Source: Neptuniibacter sp. (GTDB lineage: Bacteria; Pseudomonadota; Gammaproteobacteria; Pseudomonadales; Balneatricaceae). From it: a stretch of DNA of 22,428 nucleotides. The DNA is taken from the NCBI GenBank assembly GCA_030149405.1, contig JASBRM010000157.1:1-22428 (forward strand). The letters run 5' to 3'. How positions within the stretch are numbered: the stretch's first letter is position 1; the number at the start of each line of letters is the position of its first letter. This document shows, piece by piece, positions 13,989-21,613 of this stretch. Both the position numbers and the translations under genes were made by a program. The notes below the pieces were generated by a model. That model saw nothing but the letters and a program-made list of their open reading frames with translations, searched no databases and had not been told where the DNA came from.

Positions 13989-14473
13989 TGGATGTTCAAA
14001 ACTTCGAGGTGCAGGGGTTGGCCGAACTTGAGCTGGCCTTGCTGGATCTTGGAGCAGAAACAGGCTTTAAAACATTACGCGCAGCTGGCCGAGAGGCAAT
14101 GAAGCCTGTAATGGAAGATATGAAAGCCAACGCTAAGCACGATACTGGCGATCTTGAAGAATCTATTGTTATTTCCAGCACTGCGATGAAGCGTTCCCAG
14201 CGAGGTGTTTTGATTCATGTGGGGCCAACCAGAAAGCGTTTAACCAGGCGCGTTAACGGAGAAAAACAAACCCGCACCTTTAACCGAACATTCATGAAGG
14301 CACTCGCCCAGGAATACGGTACACACGGTAAACGTAAGCAAAAAGCAGAACCATTTATTCGCCCAGCATTAGATAAAAATGTCAGAAAAGTTCTGGATAT
14401 ATTCAAAGCAAACTTAGCTAAACGCATAGACCGGGCAGCTAAACGAGCCGCCAGAAAAGCAGGTATTAATTAG
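13988..14473 (+). CDS. HK97 gp10-like head-tail/tail completion protein
   Basis: The 161-residue product has the family pattern: an N-terminal FEVQGLAELELALLDLG, then AAGREAMKPVMEDMKANAKHDTGDLEESI, and near the C-terminus EYGTHGKRKQKAEPFIRPALD, the conserved G-T-x-x-x-x-A-x-P-F-I-R-P-A segment. The C-terminal about 30 residues are very basic (AKRIDRAAKRAARKAG). HK97 gp10 proteins join head and tail. The gene starts on the stop of the adaptor and is followed two codons later by the tail terminator gene. Confidence 0.92.
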   Translation: MDVQNFEVQGLAELELALLDLGAETGFKTLRAAGREAMKPVMEDMKANAKHDTGDLEESIVISSTAMKRSQRGVLIHVGPTRKRLTRRVNGEKQTRTFNRTFMKALAQEYGTHGKRKQKAEPFIRPALDKNVRKVLDIFKANLAKRIDRAAKRAARKAGIN

Positions 14474-14474
14474 C

Positions 14475-14816
14475 ATGACAGAATCAGAACTAAACACACT
14501 GCTTTCTACTGACTCTGGTATTACAGCTATCACCACTCGGGTAACGAACGGCGAACTTCCAGAAGGTGAGACGCTACCCGCGGTTACTTTTGAGTTTGTA
14601 TCAGATAGACCGGTAAATACCTTAAAAGGCGATACTGGCCACGCTTATAACAGATACACCATTAATGTCTGGGCTAGTAATGGCGATGAACTTGATCAGT
14701 TAGAGGCAGCGGTAAGAACCGCCATGTCTACACAAATTCGGTTATCTCGGCTACCTCTTCATGAGCCAAAAGAATCCATCTATCGAATAGCACTCGACTA
14801 CTCGATTTCTAACTAA
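14475..14816 (+). CDS. tail terminator/completion protein, DUF3168-like
   Basis: The 113-residue product has a short helical start (TESELNTLLSTDSGITAI), then LPAVTFEFVSDRPVNTLKGD and RYTINVWASNGDELDQLEAA, ending YRIALDYSISN. The run P-x-V-T-F...Y-x-I-x-V-W-A, then a helix, then a final strand, is the pattern of DUF3168/lambda gpU-like proteins that cap the tail tube and bind the head. Its position directly after the gp10-like gene and before the tube gene fits this role. Confidence 0.88.
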   Translation: MTESELNTLLSTDSGITAITTRVTNGELPEGETLPAVTFEFVSDRPVNTLKGDTGHAYNRYTINVWASNGDELDQLEAAVRTAMSTQIRLSRLPLHEPKESIYRIALDYSISN

Positions 14817-14825
14817 TTCCAAACA

Positions 14826-14874
14826 GCACAACAACCTACCCGCTACGGGTTGGGGTGGTTTCGTGCGCTTTTAA
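14826..14874 (+). terminator. terminator-like hairpin before the tail tube gene
   Basis: ACCCG (14838-14842) pairs with CGGGT (14846-14850) around a CTA loop. CC/GG pairs extend the stem outside one mismatch, and GCAC (14826-14829) could close the base with GTGC (14863-14866) across an imperfect middle. GCTTTTAAAA follows, with only four T. A partial terminator or an mRNA 5' stabiliser for the highly expressed tube gene are both possible. The 87-base gap to 14903 holds no gene. Confidence 0.45.
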
Positions 14875-14903
14875 AAACCCTAACCCACTAAGAGGGCGCA
14901 ATA

Positions 14904-15347
14904 ATGACTCAGCCAATCACAACAACAGGCACACAAATCTACATCCGGAATACTAGTGGAACAGATATTGAACTTAATGGCCATGAAAGCTTTTCACCAC
15001 CTAACGGCGAACGTAACGAAAAGCCCCGCACTACATTGGCTGATGACGATGAGGTTATCGCATTAGGCATTAAGCGTGGCGGAAATGGCTCTCTAACTAT
15101 TTTCCATTACGAAGATGATTCGAATGTTCGTGATCCTGCCCAGGTAGAGCTAGAAGCGGCTTACGAAGATGGCCAAACCCGCCTTATTACATGGGTTTTA
15201 CCAACAGGTTCATATCGTCAGTATACGGTTTACGTTAAAAACTTCCCGTTCGAAGATGGCAATATTGATGCTGATTACAAAGCAACAATTAACCTACGAT
15301 CAACGGGGCCAGTTGTTAAGGGTACATCCTTTACCCCAGCCCCTTAA
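14904..15347 (+). CDS. major tail tube protein
   Basis: The 147-residue product has the compact beta-barrel look of siphophage tube proteins: an N-terminal ITTTGTQIYIRNTSGTDIEL, then LADDDEVIALGIKRGGNGSLTI, then RLITWVLPTGSYRQYTVYVKNFPF, and a final DADYKATINLRSTGPVV strand that is shared by lambda gpV-like tube proteins. It lies between the tail terminator and the tail assembly chaperones, as expected for this protein. GAGGGCG precedes the ATG. It would polymerise as hexamer rings around the tape measure. Confidence 0.85.
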   Translation: MTQPITTTGTQIYIRNTSGTDIELNGHESFSPPNGERNEKPRTTLADDDEVIALGIKRGGNGSLTIFHYEDDSNVRDPAQVELEAAYEDGQTRLITWVLPTGSYRQYTVYVKNFPFEDGNIDADYKATINLRSTGPVVKGTSFTPAP

Positions 15348-15351
15348 TTGA

Positions 15352-15552
15352 ATGATTAAGCTCGCCTCCACAGAGGAAAAGCAGCGCCGGTTAAACATCT
15401 GCGCTGCTTGCCCTTACAACCAACTAATCCTTAAAGCCAGCCGGTGTAAAAAATGCGGCTGTCTGCTGTCGGCTAAAGCAACTATCGAGTCTGCGGAATG
15501 CCCAATAGGTAAATGGCATGGCAAAGAAGAAAACCCCGAAAATCACACGTGA
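15352..15552 (+). CDS. small Cys-cluster (zinc-ribbon-like) protein
   Basis: The 66-residue product carries CAACP (C17, C20), CKKCGC (C32, C35, C37) and CPIGKW (about C50), a pattern that suggests a zinc ribbon or metal-binding knuckle. Small proteins with CxxCP...CxxCGCxLxxKA...CPxGKW occur in many tailed phages (DUF6171-like), with no known function. It starts five bases after the tube stop without a clear ribosome site, so it may rely on coupling. It overlaps the chaperone start by 35 bases. It could be a tail-assembly or regulatory factor. Only the metal site is visible. Confidence 0.7.
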   Translation: MIKLASTEEKQRRLNICAACPYNQLILKASRCKKCGCLLSAKATIESAECPIGKWHGKEENPENHT

Positions 15553-15895
15553 AATGATCCTCTCTGCAAACGATATTCAGAGAGAAACAGTTCCTGTACC
15601 TGAATGGGGTGAGGATGCAGAAGTAACGGTCACCACCTGGTCAGCTAAAACCCGTGATGAATTCGACATTATCGTTAGAGATCAGATAGCCCAAGGGAAT
15701 CAGGATAAAAGCATTCGCTGTTTATATGTATGCCTGTCTGTCATTGATGAAGAAACAGGTGAGCGCCTGTTTGAGTTGGATGATTTAGAAGCGATGGAGA
15801 AGAAAAACCAAGCTCCAATCAACAGAATTTTCCAAGCCGTAACCCGCCTTAATCCTGTCTCTGATCAATCAATTACTGTCGCCGCAAAAAACTAA
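15518..15895 (+). CDS. tail assembly chaperone (G-like)
   Basis: The 125-residue product ends at a TAA directly after an A AAA AAC slippery heptamer, so the same start also yields a longer -1 frameshift protein. The fold reads as acidic alpha/beta with KITREMILSANDIQRETV at the front, then AEVTVTTWSAKTRDEFDIIV and SIRCLYVCLSVIDEETGERLF, which is typical of tail assembly chaperones between the tube and tape-measure genes. These proteins bind the tape measure and guide tube assembly but are absent from the virion. It corresponds to lambda gpG in position and role. Confidence 0.88.
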   Translation: MAKKKTPKITREMILSANDIQRETVPVPEWGEDAEVTVTTWSAKTRDEFDIIVRDQIAQGNQDKSIRCLYVCLSVIDEETGERLFELDDLEAMEKKNQAPINRIFQAVTRLNPVSDQSITVAAKN

Positions 15896-15952
15896 TTAGC
15901 CGTCCATTTCGACACTACGGGTATGAGCTCGCAGAAAGAATAGGGCGGCTAG
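15886..15952 (+). promoter_or_regulatory. programmed -1 ribosomal frameshift site
   Basis: The heptamer A AAA AAC (15886-15892) is in the right phase of the chaperone frame (GCA AAA AAC TAA), the canonical X XXY YYZ form. Four bases later TAGCCGTCC (15897-15905) can pair with GGGCGGCTA (15943-15951) as a 9-base-pair stem with one G-T pair, a plausible stimulator. Slipping back one base bypasses the TAA at 15893-15895 and opens a frame that runs to 16119. Confidence 0.88.
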
Positions 15953-16119
15953 ATGTGGATCAAATGCTGTCAGAAATTAGCACTAATGGGTTAATCGAAT
16001 GGATGGCCTTTCACCGCCTCAAAGACCCTAAGTTTAGAGAAGAGATTGAACAGTCTTTGAGAACCCCAGAAGAGCAAGAAGAATACATCCTTAAGCGGCT
16101 TAAAGAGATAGAGGACTAA
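15892..16119 (+). CDS. frameshift extension of the tail chaperone (T-like part)
   Basis: This -1 frame has no suitable start of its own and would be made only by slippage at 15886-15892, giving a protein of about 200 residues (125 plus 75). The extension reads RPFRHYGYELAERIGRLDVD, then MLSEISTNGLIEWMAFHRLKD and a charged helix that ends EYILKRLKEIED. The segment L-x-x-x-S-x-x-x-L-x-E-W-M-A-F is the hallmark of the T domain in lambda GT-like proteins, where it binds the tube protein while G binds the tape measure. It ends six bases before the tape-measure ATG. The tube and the tape measure flank the pair, as in other siphophages. Confidence 0.88.
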   Translation, partial: LISRPFRHYGYELAERIGRLDVDQMLSEISTNGLIEWMAFHRLKDPKFREEIEQSLRTPEEQEEYILKRLKEIED

Positions 16120-16125
16120 CCACCC

Positions 16126-18015
16126 ATGGCAACAAATACAATCGGTAAGCTGGTGGTTACCCTTGGGGCCAATTCTGCACAGCTCATGTCTGAGCTTAAA
16201 AAGACCAAGAAGCACACCCGCGATTGGTCATCAGATATGAAATCGGTAGCCAAATTCAGTGCTGCTTCTTTCGCTGCGGTAAGTGTGGCTGCTGGCGGGG
16301 CTGCTGTAGGTGTTATTGCTCTGGTTGAAGCTAATTCAGATGCTATAGATTCATTAGGAAAAACGGCTGATAAGTTAGGAGTAACTACCGAAGCGCTACA
16401 AATCTTAAGGTATCAAGGCGAGCTAACCGGCGTTGCTATAAGCACAACCGATATGGCCCTGCAGCGAATGACTCGCCGCACGGCAGAAGCAGCACAGGGA
16501 ACAGGAGAAGCCAAGGATGCCATTAAGGAATTAGGTTTAAATGCTGAAGAATTAGCCCGCCTATCACCAGACCAACAGTTTTACGCCATTGCCGAAGCAA
16601 TGAAAGAGGTAGAAAGCCAAGGCGACCGAGTGCGCCTGGCAATGAAGCTTTTCGACTCTGAAGGTGTAGCACTGGTTAATACCTTAGTAAGCGACCTGGA
16701 TGCAGCCGAACAAAAGTTCGAAAGCTTGGGTGCAACTATCACCAGACAGCAGGTGGCGATGGTTGAAGGTTACAATGATGCAAAAAAAGATCTCGATTAT
16801 TTATTCGGATCATTTGGGCAAAAGCTAACCGTTTATCTGGCTGGGCCGTTCGAAGAGGTTCTACGATATATCGAAGATACCGCGGTAGAAATGGGTGGTA
16901 TGGATGGTGTAGCCAGTGCAACAGCCATCACTATAATTGATGCGTTCTCCGGGGTGGTGGAATTGTTCGCCATTCTTACCGGTAATATAGACAATGCACG
17001 CATTGCTTTACTCTCCCTATCCAGTGAATGGGCCGCCACTAAACAGTGGGCAGGGCAATCTATAGCAGGATTTGGTATAGATTTTGGTGATGAGCTGGAC
17101 GCGGAAGGAGCTAAAAAACTTCAGGAAAATATCGCAGCAAAACTGGATATTCTTAAAAGCCAGCAAAACTTAGAAGAGCGTGTTAAGAGCATTCAGGATT
17201 TAGCAGACCGAATGCGGACGAGTGTTAAAAATGCTATTAACCTGCCGGACACCTCGCTGCCTGTAGAAAGGACGAATACATTTGGTTCTGTCAGTTCTCC
17301 AAACCAATCTGAATATATGGACCTGCTCGCACAGTACGACAAAAACGCGAGCATCCAAAAGAAATACCAAAGCCAGGTTGATGAAATCAATAAGGCAAAC
17401 ATTACCGCCGCTCAGAAAGAGCAGCTGCTGACCAAAGCACTTAAAGAGCGTGACAAAGCCCTTAGAGATTTAACCCTTTCCCAGCGCAGTTATGGCGCTG
17501 AGATTAAGAACACCCAAAACACTCTAAGCCAGCAGGTAAACGGCCAGAACTCATCTGATATCAGCTTGCAGTTCCAGCGTTATGCGAACGCCTACCAAAA
17601 GGCCAGCTTTACCGGAGAGGGTGATACAGGCTACTTCATCACTCGAATGGAAGAGGTTCTTAAAGGGATTGCCAAATCTGGGAATATTGGCACCTATGAC
17701 TTTGATGCAATGGTTCAGTATCTGGACCAGATCAAAGACGGCGAGGGCAGTGCAGCCATTATTGCCAGTCAGGACGAAGTAACAGACGCCCTTACAAAAC
17801 TAGTGGCAGAGATCACCAAACTAAACGGCAACCTTGCTAATGGCTCTATTGGTGGTTCTGGCCCGGGGCAATCTTTGGGTTCTATTGAATTCAACATTAT
17901 GTCAGACGGTAAAAAACTGTCTGGCATCCTAATGGGCGAACCGGATTTTCTACGTCGCCTTAAACAATTCAACGAGCAATACACACAATCCAGCGCCCGC
18001 GCAGCGGTGAGGTAA
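16126..18015 (+). CDS. tail tape measure protein
   Basis: The 629-residue product follows the chaperone pair. It opens with IGKLVVTLGANSAQLMSELK, a typical tape-measure N-terminus, followed by a hydrophobic segment (about residues 44-70, FSAASFAAVSVAAGGAAVGV). Then comes a TP901-type domain with SLGKTADKLGVTTEALQILR and RMTRRTAEAAQGTG. The middle (about 320-480) is charged and coiled-coil-like. There is no peptidase motif. At about 1.5 angstroms per residue the tail would be near 90-100 nm, a rule-of-thumb estimate. The next gene starts three bases after the stop, with its GAGG inside the end of this gene. Confidence 0.93.
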   Translation: MATNTIGKLVVTLGANSAQLMSELKKTKKHTRDWSSDMKSVAKFSAASFAAVSVAAGGAAVGVIALVEANSDAIDSLGKTADKLGVTTEALQILRYQGELTGVAISTTDMALQRMTRRTAEAAQGTGEAKDAIKELGLNAEELARLSPDQQFYAIAEAMKEVESQGDRVRLAMKLFDSEGVALVNTLVSDLDAAEQKFESLGATITRQQVAMVEGYNDAKKDLDYLFGSFGQKLTVYLAGPFEEVLRYIEDTAVEMGGMDGVASATAITIIDAFSGVVELFAILTGNIDNARIALLSLSSEWAATKQWAGQSIAGFGIDFGDELDAEGAKKLQENIAAKLDILKSQQNLEERVKSIQDLADRMRTSVKNAINLPDTSLPVERTNTFGSVSSPNQSEYMDLLAQYDKNASIQKKYQSQVDEINKANITAAQKEQLLTKALKERDKALRDLTLSQRSYGAEIKNTQNTLSQQVNGQNSSDISLQFQRYANAYQKASFTGEGDTGYFITRMEEVLKGIAKSGNIGTYDFDAMVQYLDQIKDGEGSAAIIASQDEVTDALTKLVAEITKLNGNLANGSIGGSGPGQSLGSIEFNIMSDGKKLSGILMGEPDFLRRLKQFNEQYTQSSARAAVR

Positions 18016-18018
18016 TCC

Positions 18019-18642
18019 ATGCCATTTGTTAACACGACTTACCGTTTGTTTCTCGAATCTTCGCTTTCTACTGAATTTGGTGGAATCCTGCAGTTTGTCC
18101 ACGACAGTGATTTTTCAGACAACCCTCAAGATGGGGTGCTTCATCTGGGATCCAACACAGCAGGCTTAAAGTTGGAGGCAGATTCAAACCCAGGTGTAGA
18201 TGACATAACTATTACCCCGGTAGATATCCTCCCAAACTGGACGGCCAGCACTGCGTTTGCTTTAGGCGATGCTGTAGAACCTACGGTTGATGATACCTAT
18301 TGGTACCAGGTGCAAAGTATTACTGGCGCTGGTGAAACTGGGGCGACTGAGCCCACATTTAACACAGGCGAAGGCTCTACCACGGTAGACAACGAGGTTA
18401 CCTGGGTATGTATGGGTAAAAACCATCAACCCTCTGAAATCAAACTCGCCTCAACTGAGGCCGGCTTAGATGCGGCGGTTGCGGGTGCTTCTCTGTCTCT
18501 GGGTACAGAAATTCTCAGCGAAGCGGCGAACTCTGTAGAGATCCACTACCGGATCGAAAACGCTGTTTCTAATGTTCGCAATACCGCGGGTAAAGCTCAC
18601 ATCGGTTTCTCCATCAATACTGTTCTCGAATCGGCGGCGTAA
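18019..18642 (+). CDS. tail protein downstream of the tape measure
   Basis: The product is 207 residues. Residues about 75-135 carry a small module WTASTAFALGDAVEPTVDDT...YWYQV...GATEPTF...EVTWVCMG, a carbohydrate-binding-like insert common in phage structural proteins (W-x-x-S-T-x-F-x-L-G-D-x-V, then G-x-T-E-P-T-F, then V-T-W). The flanking parts (residues 1-70 and 140-207) read as a beta-rich tail protein split by that insert, with a C-terminal VEIHYRIENAVSNVRNTAG segment. Its position suggests a distal-tail or tail-tip adaptor protein. There is no strong match to lambda M or L in what I can see. Confidence 0.65.
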   Translation: MPFVNTTYRLFLESSLSTEFGGILQFVHDSDFSDNPQDGVLHLGSNTAGLKLEADSNPGVDDITITPVDILPNWTASTAFALGDAVEPTVDDTYWYQVQSITGAGETGATEPTFNTGEGSTTVDNEVTWVCMGKNHQPSEIKLASTEAGLDAAVAGASLSLGTEILSEAANSVEIHYRIENAVSNVRNTAGKAHIGFSINTVLESAA

Positions 18643-18645
18643 ACC

Positions 18646-20580
18646 ATGCCAACAGATAGTGGTGTAATAGTCTCTATTGAGCAGAATGTCGTTAATAGGG
18701 ATTCTGGGGTTATTGTATCCATCGAACAGGATGTTCAGCACAAGCAGACAGATGGTGGTGTAATAGTTTCCATTGAACAAAACGTTCGTGCGACAGATGG
18801 CGGCATTATCTGCGAGATAGAACAGTCCGTGCGTGATGTTTCAGCACCAGCCAGAGAGTGGGATGCGATTCTTACGGTTGGCGGAAAAGAGATAGATCAC
18901 CGATACATAGCTGACCAAATCCACGTACAACGCCGCGAGAGTGATGCGGCTTTAATGACTGTCACACTTCAGCCAGATGCAGGCCTGCAGGATCTAACCT
19001 TCTACCAAGGTAAGTTAATTACTCTGGATATCATTAAAGATGGCAAGGTCAGCCGCATATACAGCGGTAAAGTAGATATTCCAGAAGTGAATATCATTAA
19101 TGAACGCATTACCCTGCGCTGTACTAATACCCGTATAGAGTTAGATAACGCCCTGCCAGCCACGCTGGTGGATGGTATCGGTTACTACTCATCCGCTCTG
19201 TTCAGCGAATCAGACGACCAGGCCGACGAACTTAGCAAACGGCTGGAGACAGTTGAAGCCTGCCTAGATTACGACCCTTACCTAAAGCCGCATTACACCC
19301 ACTGGCAGCCTAAAACCACGCCAGATTTCACAATCGATGATGCCGATATCTATCTGCGAGACCCAAAGGTTTTTGTGACCAGTAGGGGTCGAATTGTTAA
19401 CCGGGTAGATATCGATCTTGATTATCAGTATCAGCGACTCAGACACCGCGAAAGAAACTTCCAGTTCGATTCAGAGCTCACTGCGTGTGAATATGATGCG
19501 TGGGGTTTGCCGCCTTCTGTGCAAATGCTCCGCCAAGCCATTGAGGGTGCTGGCTGGCCATTCACCGAGCTACAAACAGTCGGGTTAGACCCGGGCGGCT
19601 CCTACAGTTGTTATGGATCCACAGTTTATTACTCTCCAATCTCACGGAAAGCCGAACTGCAGGAGAAAAAAGACGCAGATAATAATGTCGTCAAAGACAG
19701 TAACGGCAACCCGGTATATGAGCAGGTAAGCAGAGAGACAACAAATTACACTGACGTTTATGGCACCTCTGCTACCTGGAAGGCTGCAACCCGTTTTTCT
19801 CAGAACATAAACGAGCGGGTTTCACTCTCCATCCAGGCGCCGCAATCTATCGCCCAGTATGGAGAAGTTAAGGTTTCAGAATCGTTTGGTGTGCGCTCTG
19901 AATTTGATGATGAAGACTTTGCAAACTTCAGTAGCTATTCACCTCAGCCAAGCGATTTCACCCTATCCGCTAACGGCGATTACATCAAAGATGCAGACAG
20001 CCAGAACGGCGCACGCTCTCAATGGAATCAGTTGCTTGGTGGTGTAGTACACAAAGCGCTTGCCAAAATTCGGGGTAGCCACAGGGATAACTATGTAAAT
20101 ATTCAGGTGCCTCTCTGGCCAGAGATCGACCTTCGCCACACCATCGAGGCTACTGGCGGCCGCATCAAATTTAAAGGTAAGGTTCGGGAGATAAACCACT
20201 ACATTGATGTAGTAGAGAAAGAGGCCTACACAGAATTGGAAATAGCGCTTTCCAGGTCAATAGGTTCAGCATCGCCTGCGAACATCTCTATCACCCGCCC
20301 AACAGTCGAAGACGCCACAAACTATGTGACAACCATCAAGTATGGTACCCACACAATACCGCTCAACGGCACCCAAGACCCTAATTGGACCGGTTACATT
20401 CTTAAGCAATTGGCGAACGTCTCCAGCCTGGCGCCTATCGGATTCAAAACCCCAGTGGCCATGGTGGTTGATACCCCAGATATAGACGATGCCAGCCGCA
20501 ACGATAAAGAAGTAATCACCACCCAAACCGAAGAAATTAACATTCGTAACGACCTTTTAGAGATCACGTTCAATGGCTAA
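18646..20580 (+). CDS. tail-tip/baseplate hub-like protein with N-terminal repeats
   Basis: The product is 644 residues. Residues 4-64 are four tandem units of D(S/G)GVIVSIEQxVxxx (15, 17, 15 and 15 residues). Then AREWDAILTVGGKEIDHRYI starts a domain whose pattern (strands, SDAALMTVTLQPDAG, YQGKLITLDIIKDG, IYSGKVDIPEVNI) resembles the ring-forming first domain of tail hub proteins such as gp27/late-control D relatives. A large middle follows (about 185-430), then a C-terminal region with GGRIKFKGKVREINHYIDVV that looks like the return strands of the hub. It is probably the central hub at the tip. The resemblance is by pattern only. It overlaps the next gene by 8 bases. Confidence 0.6.
   Translation: MPTDSGVIVSIEQNVVNRDSGVIVSIEQDVQHKQTDGGVIVSIEQNVRATDGGIICEIEQSVRDVSAPAREWDAILTVGGKEIDHRYIADQIHVQRRESDAALMTVTLQPDAGLQDLTFYQGKLITLDIIKDGKVSRIYSGKVDIPEVNIINERITLRCTNTRIELDNALPATLVDGIGYYSSALFSESDDQADELSKRLETVEACLDYDPYLKPHYTHWQPKTTPDFTIDDADIYLRDPKVFVTSRGRIVNRVDIDLDYQYQRLRHRERNFQFDSELTACEYDAWGLPPSVQMLRQAIEGAGWPFTELQTVGLDPGGSYSCYGSTVYYSPISRKAELQEKKDADNNVVKDSNGNPVYEQVSRETTNYTDVYGTSATWKAATRFSQNINERVSLSIQAPQSIAQYGEVKVSESFGVRSEFDDEDFANFSSYSPQPSDFTLSANGDYIKDADSQNGARSQWNQLLGGVVHKALAKIRGSHRDNYVNIQVPLWPEIDLRHTIEATGGRIKFKGKVREINHYIDVVEKEAYTELEIALSRSIGSASPANISITRPTVEDATNYVTTIKYGTHTIPLNGTQDPNWTGYILKQLANVSSLAPIGFKTPVAMVVDTPDIDDASRNDKEVITTQTEEINIRNDLLEITFNG
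18655..18840 (+). repeat. four tandem DxGVIVSIEQxV repeats
   Basis: Units are 18655-18699, 18700-18750, 18751-18795 and 18796-18840. The core D-(S/G)-G-(V/I)-I-(V/C)-(S/E)-I-E-Q-x-V is kept while the codons differ. The second unit has two extra residues. The fourth is the most diverged (DGGIICEIEQSV). They open the hub-like protein directly after its start codon. Confidence 0.88.
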
Positions 20581-21613
20581 CCGCTACGCCGAAGACATCC
20601 GCAGAATTGCAGGAGTAGACAACCTTGCTGGTGGCATAGGCTCACAACCTGCCAAGCAACCCATACAGGGCGGTAGGGGAATAGCCTACTTCAATGCAGA
20701 CGGCACCATCGGCAGCGAAAGCGGCACCAAAGGCGAAACCACCCCCCCCGAAGACGCTGCAGACGGAAACGCAGTAACAGACGGAGATGGAAACACCGGC
20801 GACGATATCACCCACGAACCTGTAAGCGATTCAGGCGTAGTGCCTGTAGAAGATCTCTTTAATGGCAACATGGGTATAGGTGACAGCTTCACGGGCGTTA
20901 ACGGTTTAGAGGATTGCTCAACCGGTCAGGAATACGAAGTTCGGGGTGATGGGCAATTTAACGCGCCAGATGGGTGGGAGGATGCGAACACGCCTCCGCC
21001 ACACCCGCCGACATTTCAATATAGTTCACTCAGTTTTAGTTTAGGTGATGTTGCCGGCCCGACTGCTTCAGATGTTTTATCCCAAGCTCAAGCATTGGCC
21101 ATTGGCACTCAGCATTCAGGAGCTGTTCCGGGGTCTGTTTTTGAAATCAGCTCGGTTTATTTTGACCCAAGTTCTAATGAAACTTCCATGTTATGGTCCG
21201 GTGAATGGGTGACAGTCCCACCCGGAGCAAGTTTTAATGTGGGAGACACTACAGGCGGCTCTTTAGGTTCGATTACAAGCCACAGTTGCGCGATGGGTGA
21301 TGCTTACGGGTATGAGTGTGTGCCTACGGAGTGGCCTTCATCTACTCCAGCCCAGATAACCTGGGATGCTGAAAGCTCTTCTTTTATTACCAGCCAGTAT
21401 GATGGAAATGTGGCCAGCCAATACAAATCAAATAATGCCGGTCAGGTCACACTCTGCGACTCTTCAGGTAATCAATTCACAGTCGTGCCATCAAAAGACG
21501 GTGGGCTAGTCTTCACTGATGTAACGAATAACATTTTTATTGTTAGAGATAATAACGGCAAAATAAAAGCGGCAGGCAGCGGCTCAATAAGAGATCAGTA
21601 TGTTGCTAAGTAG
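20573..21613 (+). CDS. tail-tip protein, possible receptor-binding protein
   Basis: The 346-residue product overlaps the hub by 8 bases. The first half (residues 1-135) is acidic, rich in Gly, Asp and Thr, starting ANRYAEDIRRIAGVDNLAGG and containing a C8 tract at 20742-20749. A proline linker TPPPHPP (residues 140-146) leads to a beta-rich C-half (YSSLSFSLGDVAGPTASDVL, SVYFDPSSNETSMLWSG, and an end NNIFIVRDNNGKIKAAG). Codon endings change from A/C to T near the linker, as if the C-half was acquired separately, which is common in receptor-binding parts. The C-terminal half may contact the host. I do not recognise a family. Confidence 0.6.
   Translation: MANRYAEDIRRIAGVDNLAGGIGSQPAKQPIQGGRGIAYFNADGTIGSESGTKGETTPPEDAADGNAVTDGDGNTGDDITHEPVSDSGVVPVEDLFNGNMGIGDSFTGVNGLEDCSTGQEYEVRGDGQFNAPDGWEDANTPPPHPPTFQYSSLSFSLGDVAGPTASDVLSQAQALAIGTQHSGAVPGSVFEISSVYFDPSSNETSMLWSGEWVTVPPGASFNVGDTTGGSLGSITSHSCAMGDAYGYECVPTEWPSSTPAQITWDAESSSFITSQYDGNVASQYKSNNAGQVTLCDSSGNQFTVVPSKDGGLVFTDVTNNIFIVRDNNGKIKAAGSGSIRDQYVAK

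Noticed and set aside
15964..16119. Independent small gene starting at an ATG in the -1 frame
   Set aside because: There is no ribosome site, and the frame is open back to the slippery heptamer, so a frameshift extension explains it.
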